Positions 8,382 through 16,482 of a stretch of DNA of 38,297 nucleotides are shown piece by piece. The stretch's first letter is position 1; every line of letters begins with the position of its first letter. The notes below the pieces were generated by a model that made no database searches, had not been told where the DNA came from, and worked only from the letters and a program-made list of their open reading frames with translations. The translations under genes were made by a program, and so were the position numbers. This stretch comes from a virus: IMG/VR virus record IMGVR_UViG_3300029448_000128, positions 1-38,297 of that record; one strand, written 5' to 3'.

Positions 8382-9998
8382 TTATTGTTCTCCAATGTTA
8401 GGTATAAAAATTTTATATCTTGTACTTAAATCAATTAATAAATCTTCATTTTGACCAAAAATTCTACTGTCTTGTAAAGCTCGACCAATTAACAATTTAA
8501 TTTCACCATTTAATTTTATTTGTTTTTCTTGAGGCGTAATGTTTTCATCTTTAATACTGTTCCAATATTGAACTACATCATTTTCAAAATCCATTTTTAG
8601 TAAAGGTACTTCAACTTTTAAATCTGGAAATTGTGCTAATCTTGGGTCATCAAAAAAATTTCTTAAATTATTGAAAACTCTACTTTTTCTAAAAAACACA
8701 TTATTTTCTAAAACATCATAATTACCTGCTGAATTATTAAATCTTTCAAAATCAGCAGTTGTAAGTTCGCCAGCTTCCATTAGTTGTAAAGCTCTTTCTC
8801 TAATTAAATAAGGATTGTTTTCTTGTAAATCTATTAATTCAACAAGTGCACCTGGTGATGAATTTTTAACTCGTTTACCTTCTTCAGTTGCATTGTGTAA
8901 TTCTGTTAAATAATTTTTTTGTCTAGCATTATATTTATCATTAGCTAATTCACCCTCTTCATTTAATGTACCTATTAAATCTCCAAATTCAAATTCAGGG
9001 TTTTCTCTAAAATTAAAATAATCATTTGTTAATTGTTGTTCGTCTCTTTCTTTTCTAACAGTAAAAAGTTTATCTTCTCTTTGAAGATGTGATAATTCTT
9101 TTTCTGCTAATTCGTTTTCCATTGTTTTTTGATAATATAGAGCTCTATTAGAACCTGAAAAACTACCTGTACCCAAATTAAGATTATCTAAACTAGCAAC
9201 TAATTTTCTTGCATACTTAAAACCATCTAGTGTATTTACCGCTCCAACATAAGTTTTAAGACCTGTTAAAAACAATTCATTAGCTTCATTTTTATTTTTA
9301 GTTAAAGAAATATAATCGTTAGTTTTACTTTTAATAAATGCGTGAACATCATCTATTGAAGCATCCTTATATTGAAAATCAATAAATGAACCTGCGTAAT
9401 CTCTTACTTCTAATTCTTTAGTTTGTTTTTCAATTTTTGCTAATCTATTATTATTATGTGTAAATTCTTTATCGTCTCTGTATTTTGATGTTGTTGAAAA
9501 AAAAGCTTTGTTCAAAGCTATTGGGTCATATTTATCTAAATTATTTTCCTTATAAAATGTTTTAAGCTCATCTTGGTATACACTTTTAAATGTATCTTGG
9601 TCTGTCATGTCTGACATATTATTAACGTAATAATCATCAAATTTTCTTTGAAAATCTCTAGCTTTAGTAGCTAAATCTAATTCCATCATTTTATTAAAAT
9701 AGTGAGGATTAGCACCTGCTGGCATTTTTTTACTTTTTACTAATGTTGCAAAAGCCTCTTTATTAACATTAAAATCTTCTACAGCTTGAGCTTCATTTTT
9801 TCCTTTAAGCTCTGATTGTTCAATTACATCATAAGTAGCTAGTGTTGGTACAATATTAGATAATGAATTAATTAAACTTGCTACTTCTCTGTTTTTTGGA
9901 GCTGTTTGTGGTTTATAGAAAATATCAAAATCATTAACTACACCTTCAGGTAAAGCATAGCCTAAATTAAATTGTGGGTCTTTTATTTTTTTAGCCAT
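8382..9998 (-). CDS. Internal virion protein (T7 gp15-like position)
   Basis: This is a 538-residue, highly helical and charged protein (for example KIEKQTKELEVRDYAGSF) with no Cys-rich or membrane segments. It sits between the gp14-like and gp16-like genes. Its start overlaps the stop of the upstream gene by one base (9998), and the next gene starts 6 bases after its stop. In T7 gp14, gp15 and gp16 form the internal core that is ejected into the host to make a DNA-translocating channel. The assignment here rests on gene order, size and composition, because this family diverges quickly. Confidence 0.8.
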   Translation of the reverse strand: MAKKIKDPQFNLGYALPEGVVNDFDIFYKPQTAPKNREVASLINSLSNIVPTLATYDVIEQSELKGKNEAQAVEDFNVNKEAFATLVKSKKMPAGANPHYFNKMMELDLATKARDFQRKFDDYYVNNMSDMTDQDTFKSVYQDELKTFYKENNLDKYDPIALNKAFFSTTSKYRDDKEFTHNNNRLAKIEKQTKELEVRDYAGSFIDFQYKDASIDDVHAFIKSKTNDYISLTKNKNEANELFLTGLKTYVGAVNTLDGFKYARKLVASLDNLNLGTGSFSGSNRALYYQKTMENELAEKELSHLQREDKLFTVRKERDEQQLTNDYFNFRENPEFEFGDLIGTLNEEGELANDKYNARQKNYLTELHNATEEGKRVKNSSPGALVELIDLQENNPYLIRERALQLMEAGELTTADFERFNNSAGNYDVLENNVFFRKSRVFNNLRNFFDDPRLAQFPDLKVEVPLLKMDFENDVVQYWNSIKDENITPQEKQIKLNGEIKLLIGRALQDSRIFGQNEDLLIDLSTRYKIFIPNIGEQ

Positions 9999-10564
9999 TA
10001 CATTCTATCCTCTTCATATTCTTCAAGATTAAAGTCACCGAAGCTATATTTTTTGTTAAGCTCATTTGCTTTTATTTTATTTTTATAATCAAAATAACTT
10101 TTTGAATAACTTAACCCTGCAGCTAATGCAGGTGTTCTTCTATCTACATTGGTTACAAATGTTGATTGTCTGTCATATACAGAATTTAGATTTAAATAAT
10201 CTCTTCTAAATTGCTGACGGTCAAACTCTATATTTCCTAATACTGTTTTACTTACATCTGCTAAATTATTATCAAAATTTTGTACTAAGAATTGATATGT
10301 GTTTCCACCTATACCTCTGTCTGAAGCTTTAAATTCTGCTTTATTTCTTCGTGCTTCTCTTTCTTTAATACCTAATATCTTTAAATTCTTTTTTGTCTTT
10401 TGTGTAATTTTAGTTTGTAAGCTTGCTCTTCTATTGTTTAAATTAGCTAGCGCAATTTCATTCTGTCGGATTTGAGCGTCACGTTCTGCTTTTTGTTGTT
10501 TAACAGATTGTTGATACTGCAATCCAGCACTTATACCAGATACTACTAAAGTTGGGCTACACAT
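9998..10564 (-). CDS. Internal virion protein (T7 gp14-like)
   Basis: This is a 188-residue protein. The N-terminal MCSPTLVVSGISAGLQYQQ followed by a long charged helix (about residues 20-80) is typical of gp14-like internal virion proteins. Here the small N-terminal hydrophobic segment probably inserts into a membrane during ejection. The motif GIGGNTYQFLVQNFDNN at about residues 84-100 recurs in this family as I remember it. The ATG overlaps the stop of the gp13-like gene at 10564, and its own stop overlaps the next start, so the internal-core genes are tightly coupled. Confidence 0.85.
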   Translation of the reverse strand: MCSPTLVVSGISAGLQYQQSVKQQKAERDAQIRQNEIALANLNNRRASLQTKITQKTKKNLKILGIKEREARRNKAEFKASDRGIGGNTYQFLVQNFDNNLADVSKTVLGNIEFDRQQFRRDYLNLNSVYDRQSTFVTNVDRRTPALAAGLSYSKSYFDYKNKIKANELNKKYSFGDFNLEEYEEDRM

Positions 10565-11037
10565 TATATTTTAATAAATTCGTAAAAAGAAATTTTTTCT
10601 AATCCATAATTGTCATGTTTTTTTATAAATGAAAAACCCATCCACTTTAACCAACGAATGTGTAATTCATTTCTTGCATCAACATAATTATGCAAAATTG
10701 AAAAATTATTTTTTAAAACTTTGAATACTCCTTGACAGTTTCTTAAAAATGAAACTGATATTTTTTTTAATTCTGGGGTTCCTACCATCCAAATAGAACC
10801 TATGAGGCCATTTGGTACTACACCTATCATAGCAACTACTTTATTTTTTTCGTTACAAATTACTAAAGGAACTTGGCTAGTTTTATAACCATGTAATAAA
10901 GACAATAATGGAGGCAATCCTACAACTGCTTGAATTTCTTTATAATCATCTTCTCTTAAATTTTCTGATAAAAATAAACAGTCTTGTTCTGTTGCTACTC
11001 TTAAATAAGGTTTAATTGCTTTTTGATTGGGATACAT
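10564..11037 (-). CDS. GNAT-like virion assembly protein (T7 gp13 family)
   Basis: This is a 157-residue protein. The layout resembles T7 gp13, an acetyltransferase-like fold needed for internal-core assembly: YLRVATEQDCLFLSENLREDDYKEI, then VVAMIGVVPN, SIWMVGTPEL, and a helical end with RWLKWMGFSFIKKHD. The classic acetyl-CoA binding loop (Q/RxxGxG/A) is not evident, so catalysis is unlikely. The start overlaps the 3' end of the tail tube B gene by 26 bases. The gene continues directly into the gp14-like gene. Confidence 0.85.
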   Translation of the reverse strand: MYPNQKAIKPYLRVATEQDCLFLSENLREDDYKEIQAVVGLPPLLSLLHGYKTSQVPLVICNEKNKVVAMIGVVPNGLIGSIWMVGTPELKKISVSFLRNCQGVFKVLKNNFSILHNYVDARNELHIRWLKWMGFSFIKKHDNYGLEKISFYEFIKI

Positions 11038-13429
11038 AATATCCTTCCCATTCTGCGTTTACAAAATTAGAAGGTAAATGACTTTCATTTTTTAATTTAA
11101 CAATAAGATTTTCATTCCTACTTTGGATTGCAAAATTATAAAAACCATCTTCTAAATTCACACCTCCTGCTGATGAACTACCAATCGTTACAGCGTTAAA
11201 TGTATATACACTGGTATCTCTAGCTAATGGCGTTACTTCCACAGTAAAATGAGCAGTATTATCATAAGATACTGTCCAATTTCTTATCTGAAGTCTGCCT
11301 TCTCTAATTCTTGTTCTATTACCTGTGCCACTAGCTGCTTGTCCTACAGCTAAATATTGTTGTGAAAACTCATAAACAAATGAGTAATCAACTCCAATAA
11401 AGAATTTAACACCAGTCAAATCACCTTTAACTATAACTGTTGTGCTTGTTTTTGAAACTATTTCAAAGATAGCTCCAGGAATGTTACTACCTCCTGGTGC
11501 TCCAACAACTTTTATTGGAAAGAAAAAATCTCCTGCTGTAATTGAATAAGGTAATATAATTGTAGTTTGTTTTGTTACACTATTGTATGAAATTGAAACT
11601 TGAGTGTCATCAAGCTTTCTATCTAAATATGTTAAATAATTTGAACCTTCATCAACTGCTGCTGCTGAACAATCCATTTTTTCTAAAAATACTCCGTCAC
11701 TTCTATTAGTGACTATGTATAAATCTGCTCCAATAAAATCTATATTTAATATAGTTGTTCCACTATCGCCAAATTGAAGTGAACCTATTTGCCATTTATG
11801 CCATGCACTTTGTAATCTTCTTCCATCCGATATAAACCATTGGTAAACATATAGGTTATTAGCTTCAAAAGGTGTTGAGCTTAAAGCAACTAAAATATTT
11901 TCATTAGATGCTGTTGCAAATTTAAATAAATTACTTGGAATATATTTAGGTATGTTTGAAGTTATATCTTCACCTTTATTAGTTTCACCATCATCCTCAA
12001 CATACATTTCTCTTAATCCTGAAAATTTTCCTTTTTCAAATCCAAAAAATACATTTGAACCTGAACCAACTGGTTTTACAGTTTTTGAATTTTCATATTC
12101 AGTAGTTACAGTTACATTAACATTGTTAGGTGTTAGTGCTGCACCACCTGCTAGAATAAATTGTGTTTGGTCTGAAAATAATAATAACTGTTCATCAAAT
12201 GCAATTGCATGATTAAGTAATGATACTTTTGTATGACTTACATTAATATCAATAATATCTGTATCTAAACTATCTGTAACTGTTTCATTAAACCATTCAA
12301 AGAATTTTCCATTCCTTGTCATAATAACATTTTCATCTGCTATAAATCCAAGTCTATTTCTATGGAAAAACATATCTCTTATTTTGGTTCCAACAAATGT
12401 AGGACTTTTTGAAGTATCCTCATCACCAACTATTCTGCCTCCCCATGCAGGAACATCATAAGTAGTTCCTGAAATTGTATAAGAAGAACCATCTGCTTCG
12501 GTTAGTCTAAAATTTCCATCAGCAGTTCGTATTAATAAAATTGGCATAGTCGAATTATCAAGAGACGTTTTAATTCCAGGTTTAATTGTCTCTTCCCAAA
12601 TTCTTGTGCTACTTTTATATTTTACGTAATAACTATAAAAATTATTTGCAGGATTTCCTTTAACCTCTACAACCATATTGTTGATTGCTTCTGCTGGTAA
12701 ATCAGAAAAGTTTTGTACTTCATCTTTAATAACTGAAGTTGCTTGATTTCCATATCCATCTGATGCTGATATAGATAAAGTCCCCGAAGATTGAAATACT
12801 CTGAAACTACTGTCTCCAATGTTTGAAATAGATATACCAGATATACTACCAATAGCTGTTACTAATCCGTCTCTAATTGTTTTAGAGTTATTATCTTGTG
12901 AATTGTATGTAAATGTAGAACCATTAATAGTTACTGAATATGGAATAGGTGTTGTTGAATTTCCTATTCCTGTTGTAATTGTATAAACAGCCTGTTCAAT
13001 TTTAGCTGCACTTGTGGTGCTAGCCATTGATACAGTTTTAGATTTATTAACTATGTATGTATAATCATTAACTGTTAATGCTTTAATATCTTGTCTAGCA
13101 TCATTTGTAGTTAAATAACTTAATACACTACCACTTGTTACAACTGTTTTAGCAACTCCATCAATAGTATGCACAGTAATACCGCCATTAGTAATAACCA
13201 AAACGTATCGCTCACTTACATCCCTATTAATTGTATGAATATGTGCATTTGTAATATTTGAATTTGAAATTTTAGCTATTGCACTGCATGGAGGTCTTTT
13301 TTTTAAACCTTCAACTACATTGGATATTCCATTAAGTTGTTCAGTTGCTTGGTTATCCAATCGCAAAATTTCAGGTTGTTGCGATACGCCACCAATTAAA
13401 TTTGGAATACTTCTATTAATTAAACTCAT
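11012..13429 (-). CDS. Tail tubular protein B (T7 gp12-like)
   Basis: This is an 805-residue protein. The N-terminus MSLINRSIPNLIGGVSQQPE, with LDNQATEQLNGISNVVEGLKKRPPC, is the signature of T7-type tail tubular protein B, the nozzle of the short tail. Further recognisable stretches are RDMFFHRNRLGFIADENVIMTRNGKFFEWF (cut here for reading as RDMFFHRNRLGF and NGKFFEWF) and HAIAFDEQLLLFSDQTQF at about residues 395-420. The length is close to T7 gp12 (794). It follows tail tubular protein A with 8 bases between and overlaps the gp13-like gene at its 3' end. Confidence 0.95.
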   Translation of the reverse strand: MSLINRSIPNLIGGVSQQPEILRLDNQATEQLNGISNVVEGLKKRPPCSAIAKISNSNITNAHIHTINRDVSERYVLVITNGGITVHTIDGVAKTVVTSGSVLSYLTTNDARQDIKALTVNDYTYIVNKSKTVSMASTTSAAKIEQAVYTITTGIGNSTTPIPYSVTINGSTFTYNSQDNNSKTIRDGLVTAIGSISGISISNIGDSSFRVFQSSGTLSISASDGYGNQATSVIKDEVQNFSDLPAEAINNMVVEVKGNPANNFYSYYVKYKSSTRIWEETIKPGIKTSLDNSTMPILLIRTADGNFRLTEADGSSYTISGTTYDVPAWGGRIVGDEDTSKSPTFVGTKIRDMFFHRNRLGFIADENVIMTRNGKFFEWFNETVTDSLDTDIIDINVSHTKVSLLNHAIAFDEQLLLFSDQTQFILAGGAALTPNNVNVTVTTEYENSKTVKPVGSGSNVFFGFEKGKFSGLREMYVEDDGETNKGEDITSNIPKYIPSNLFKFATASNENILVALSSTPFEANNLYVYQWFISDGRRLQSAWHKWQIGSLQFGDSGTTILNIDFIGADLYIVTNRSDGVFLEKMDCSAAAVDEGSNYLTYLDRKLDDTQVSISYNSVTKQTTIILPYSITAGDFFFPIKVVGAPGGSNIPGAIFEIVSKTSTTVIVKGDLTGVKFFIGVDYSFVYEFSQQYLAVGQAASGTGNRTRIREGRLQIRNWTVSYDNTAHFTVEVTPLARDTSVYTFNAVTIGSSSAGGVNLEDGFYNFAIQSRNENLIVKLKNESHLPSNFVNAEWEGYYVSQSKSN

Positions 13430-13437
13430 TTAAAAAT

Positions 13438-14043
13438 TTATTTTAAAAACATATTTCTACTAACAGTTTTAAACTGGTCTAAACTATTAAATATATTGTG
13501 GTCTGCTGTAGAAGCCTCTGCTTGTTTTAAGAATGATAAAGCTCTTAATTCATCTTGCTGTGAAAATCTGTGTAAAGCATTTGCTCCTAGTGTTCTATCG
13601 TGAAAAATTCTCGATGCTCTGATTGTAATAAATCTTCTTGCTTGTTCAATTGTATCTTCAAAAGGTATTAAGAAAATAACTCTTACATTATCAAAGTTTT
13701 TATCCCAGACAAAACTTTCATCAACTAGATTATATAAAAAGGAACCTCTTAATACTGGGTCGTAACTACTTCTATTTTCTCTTAAATGATTAAATTCTAT
13801 ATGCATTACATCATTACCAATAGGAATTTTATTATTAGTATCTCTTGTTAATGTAACTTTGTAACTTGAATTAAATTTCCAACCTTGTGATTGTACTTCT
13901 CTATTAACTTCATCAAGAATATTAATAGCCATAGTAGCATCTGTAGGTAGTGTCCCAGTTAGTGAATTGACTGGAGCCTCTCCAATCGTACTAAGCATTG
14001 TATTAATGCTTTCTAATTTTGTTGTTCTTGTATTTGATGCCAT
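13438..14043 (-). CDS. Tail tubular protein A (T7 gp11-like)
   Basis: This is a 201-residue protein with KLESINTMLSTIGEAPVNSL at the N-terminus, then NREVQSQGWKFNS, and a C-terminal part with RRFITIRASRIFHDRTLG. These are the standard blocks of T7-type tail tubular protein A, the adaptor between portal and nozzle. The length is close to T7 gp11 (196). It is preceded by a GC-rich hairpin separating it from the capsid gene and followed at 8 bases by tail tubular protein B. Confidence 0.94.
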   Translation of the reverse strand: MASNTRTTKLESINTMLSTIGEAPVNSLTGTLPTDATMAINILDEVNREVQSQGWKFNSSYKVTLTRDTNNKIPIGNDVMHIEFNHLRENRSSYDPVLRGSFLYNLVDESFVWDKNFDNVRVIFLIPFEDTIEQARRFITIRASRIFHDRTLGANALHRFSQQDELRALSFLKQAEASTADHNIFNSLDQFKTVSRNMFLK

Positions 14044-14063
14044 AATAATTTTGTGATTGAGCA

Positions 14064-14087
14064 GCCAGGCGCATTGCTGCGCCTAGC
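14064..14087 (-). other. GC-rich hairpin between capsid and tail tube A genes
   Basis: A 10-base-pair stem (one G-T pair) closes on a four-base GCAA loop, read on the minus strand. It is strikingly GC-rich for this genome. It occupies the place of the T7 late terminator, which lies after the capsid gene, but no T run follows it. It could be a weak terminator, an RNA processing site or an mRNA 3'-end stabiliser that raises capsid expression relative to later genes. Confidence 0.7.
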
Positions 14088-14096
14088 CTACTTAGA

Positions 14097-15047
14097 TTAT
14101 GCTGTTTTAATTAACGAAGCACTTTCTGGTCTAAGGATGCCATGACCTAAAGCCATTTTTCCGACCATTAGTGAACCTTGTCTACGAATGTCATATTCAC
14201 TCTCCATAGCCAAGTCCATTAATTTAACAGTACCGATTGCACTCTTGTGGAAAACAACTGCTGCTACATTTTGTGCATCAACATTGTATGTGTTGTTAGT
14301 TCCAGTGATAGCTGATGATTGGTCAGTAAATGCTGTAACTGCTGTGTTAGCTTTAACTATGCTAATACCAGCTACTTTAATTACTGTTCCATCATGGAAA
14401 GTACCATTGTTGTTCGCACCAAAGTCTCTATTTAAAATCTTGTCATTTTGAACAAGAAGATAATAAGTTGCTGGTGGAACCACGCAGTATCTTTCTTCTG
14501 AAGGCACATCATGCTCATCAAGAGCTTGGGCACATTCAAATATAGAAGCGATTAATGAAGCCGCATTCGTCTTCGCATCACTATCTGTAATTTGAGTACC
14601 ACCGTTTCCGCCTGTGATTGTTGTAGAAGCTTGAGCTGCTAGTACAGACAATTGAAGTAGATGTTGGTCTACTTTGTTTGCTAGTGCTCTACCCATTTCT
14701 GATGTGTAAACACTTCTTACATCATAGTGGTTTTTTGCTTCATCTATGTTTGCTAAAAATGCATTCGAAATTAATAAATCATCAATGTTTATTACTTTCT
14801 CAGCATGATTAACTGACGTTCCCGTTATCTCATTTCCTGGTGTGTGGTATGATGTTGAATTAGTTCCAACAACTGGAAATTGAGCTGACTTACCTGAAGA
14901 TATAGTTCTGACCGAAGTCATCCCTAACATTTTGTTTTCTCTTTGGAAAGTAGCTAAAACTTCCGAACTCCATACTTTAAGGAAAAGAGCATTCTTATCG
15001 GTTCCGCCATTAATTGCACCAATTCTTGATGCTGTTGCGTTTGCCAT
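14097..15047 (-). CDS. Major capsid protein (T7 gp10-like)
   Basis: This is a 316-residue protein. Blocks such as FLKVWSSEVLATFQRENKM near the N-terminus, SGKSAQFPVVGTNS, and VDQHLLQLSVLAAQAS in the middle are those of T7-type major capsid proteins of the HK97 fold. The codon use is cleaner and less A+T-biased than in neighbouring genes, as expected for the most highly expressed gene. The ribosome binding site AAAGGAG lies 8 bases before the ATG. It follows a 150-base leader with two hairpins. Confidence 0.96.
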   Translation of the reverse strand: MANATASRIGAINGGTDKNALFLKVWSSEVLATFQRENKMLGMTSVRTISSGKSAQFPVVGTNSTSYHTPGNEITGTSVNHAEKVINIDDLLISNAFLANIDEAKNHYDVRSVYTSEMGRALANKVDQHLLQLSVLAAQASTTITGGNGGTQITDSDAKTNAASLIASIFECAQALDEHDVPSEERYCVVPPATYYLLVQNDKILNRDFGANNNGTFHDGTVIKVAGISIVKANTAVTAFTDQSSAITGTNNTYNVDAQNVAAVVFHKSAIGTVKLMDLAMESEYDIRRQGSLMVGKMALGHGILRPESASLIKTA

Positions 15048-15121
15048 AATTATTCTCCTTTTAAATTATGATTGGTTTGTTTTAGTTTCCTCCACATACT
15101 TCAAAAAGGTTATCTCTTTTA

Positions 15122-15139
15122 ATTTACTCGCAAGTAAAT
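15122..15139 (-). other. Hairpin in the capsid leader
   Basis: A perfect 7-base-pair stem ATTTACT/AGTAAAT closes on four bases, about 75 bases before the capsid ATG. No T run follows. It could protect or process the capsid mRNA. Confidence 0.5.
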
Positions 15140-15168
15140 CTATGAGGCAATTCATATCTTTGTGTAGG

Positions 15169-15197
15169 CTCACTCCTCTTAAAGAAGAGTGTGTGAG
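15169..15197 (-). other. Hairpin directly after the holin-like gene
   Basis: Two stem blocks, CTCAC/GTGAG and CTCTT/AAGAG, with a small internal loop form a hairpin ending next to the holin-like stop codon. On the minus strand there is no following T run, so it is not a classical terminator. A T run on the plus-strand side could only stop plus-strand transcription. A role as RNA processing site is possible. Confidence 0.5.
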
Positions 15198-15563
15198 TTA
15201 TTTTTTTCCTCTTATCTTACTAACTGTAGATAGTCCGAAACTTCCTGAGTAGACAATTAAAACTGCCCACCAAAATTCTTGTGGTGCTGACTTTAGGATT
15301 TCAAATCCTTTCTCCATCCATGGCTGTGTGTATGGAATAAATAAAGCAATAAATATTAATGTAATTTTTATAGTTAATACTTCATCTTTAATACTAGAGT
15401 TTGAGCTTTTAATTTGCTCTAAACTTACATTCTGTTCTGCTTCAATTTCTTTTGCCCTAATGATTTTCTTTTTTTCCATTGAATGATTGATAGCGCTAAT
15501 GCTCCTATCTACGACTAATTTAGTCAGTGGATTTTTCATTAAAGGCAATAGAAAATTCAACAT
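15198..15563 (-). CDS. Holin-like membrane protein
   Basis: This is a 121-residue protein. A charged amphipathic region (about residues 25-60) is followed by two hydrophobic segments, about residues 65-80 (ITLIFIALFIPYTQPW) and 95-112 (FWWAVLIVYSGSFGLS), and a basic C-terminus. The arrangement matches the three-transmembrane holin family known from gene transfer agents and marine podoviruses. It should sit in the inner membrane and release or activate lytic enzymes, here probably the T7-like amidase. It lies between the small basic gene and the capsid gene, a common place for it in marine podoviruses. Confidence 0.7.
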   Translation of the reverse strand: MLNFLLPLMKNPLTKLVVDRSISAINHSMEKKKIIRAKEIEAEQNVSLEQIKSSNSSIKDEVLTIKITLIFIALFIPYTQPWMEKGFEILKSAPQEFWWAVLIVYSGSFGLSTVSKIRGKK

Positions 15564-15565
15564 GA

Positions 15566-15691
15566 TTATTTCTTCTTTTTAGGAAAACCTTTTTTCATGT
15601 TTGAATATGCTTTTGCACTTACTGTACTTTTAGACTTTGGTCTTGAAGTACCAGCTCGTTTCCTCGCATTAATATTTTTGTAAAGCGACAT
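15566..15691 (-). CDS. Small basic conserved protein (41 aa)
   Basis: This 41-residue protein starts MSLYKNINARKRAG at ATG 15691 and ends in GFPKKKK. It is very rich in Lys, Arg and Ser. Short proteins with the same NINARKRAGTS...KAYSNMKKGFPKK layout are familiar from marine podoviruses beside the scaffold and capsid genes. It lies between the scaffold gene and the holin-like gene, with 2 bases to the latter. The strong positive charge suggests binding to DNA or to the acidic scaffold; this is inference. Confidence 0.8.
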   Translation of the reverse strand: MSLYKNINARKRAGTSRPKSKSTVSAKAYSNMKKGFPKKKK

Positions 15692-15717
15692 GTTTCTCCT
15701 TCCCACCTAAATAGGTG

Positions 15718-16473
15718 TTACATTATGTTTGATTTTGAGACTTTTGCTTCCACAGATTTTCTGAAAGCTGGGTCTTCTTTATATTTAGGATTATTAATAT
15801 CAGCGAGCATTTGAGCAACGCTTTCATAACCCACGTTACTTTCTGATTTTTGACCAGAAAATAAATTTGGTTCTCTTGTGTTAGATTGAAATTTAGCATT
15901 AACACCAGCTATCGCTAACTGTGCCTGGTCTAAACTTGCTCCATCTACAGCATTATTAAAGGCTTCTATTTCACCTTTAGATAAATTCTGTGCAGCCCAT
16001 TGAACCATATTATTATATTGTTCTTGGCCACCTACTGTTGCAACCATAGCTTCATTATGTTTTGCACTTAAAGCTTCTTGTCCAGAAATATAAGCATCCA
16101 CTACATCTTTAGGAATACCCATTTCATTTAGCTTATTATAACTTTCATCAGTTAATGAACCTTTGTCTGTATATTCATTATAAAAAGGTTCTAACGTTGG
16201 ATTAGATTTTGCTTCTTCAGTATTATCTATTTTTAAATCTTTAGTTTCTACTGGTGTGTCCGCAGGTTTAGAAAACTTTTTTTCTAATTCTCCATAAGCT
16301 TTTGCTAATTCTTCTGCATTAGTAAATTTTTCTGGAAGCCATTCTGGTCTATCATTAGAAGTCTCCTCTACTTGAGCTTCTTGTGTAACCTCTGTGCTTG
16401 TGTCTTGTTGTTGTGACTGTTCCTCTAGTGATACATTTTCTTCACCTTGAGTTATTTTAACTTGTTCAACCAT
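15718..16473 (-). CDS. Capsid assembly (scaffolding) protein (T7 gp9-like)
   Basis: This is a 251-residue, acidic, Glu/Gln-rich protein. The N-terminal low-complexity region (EEQSQQQDTSTEVTQEAQVE) is followed by RPEWLPEKFTNAEELAKAYGELEKKF at about residues 42-67, a block shared by T7-like scaffold proteins. It is placed between portal and capsid, as in T7. It would direct procapsid assembly and leave before maturation. The C-terminal part (about residues 205-251) has the small helical repeat expected for portal and capsid contact. Confidence 0.92.
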   Translation of the reverse strand: MVEQVKITQGEENVSLEEQSQQQDTSTEVTQEAQVEETSNDRPEWLPEKFTNAEELAKAYGELEKKFSKPADTPVETKDLKIDNTEEAKSNPTLEPFYNEYTDKGSLTDESYNKLNEMGIPKDVVDAYISGQEALSAKHNEAMVATVGGQEQYNNMVQWAAQNLSKGEIEAFNNAVDGASLDQAQLAIAGVNAKFQSNTREPNLFSGQKSESNVGYESVAQMLADINNPKYKEDPAFRKSVEAKVSKSNIM

Positions 16474-16482
16474 TTATTTCTC

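Noticed and set aside
15169-15197. Hairpin after the holin-like gene as a terminator of minus-strand transcription
   Set aside because: No T run follows on the minus strand; the T-rich side would only serve plus-strand transcription, and no plus-strand gene lies there.
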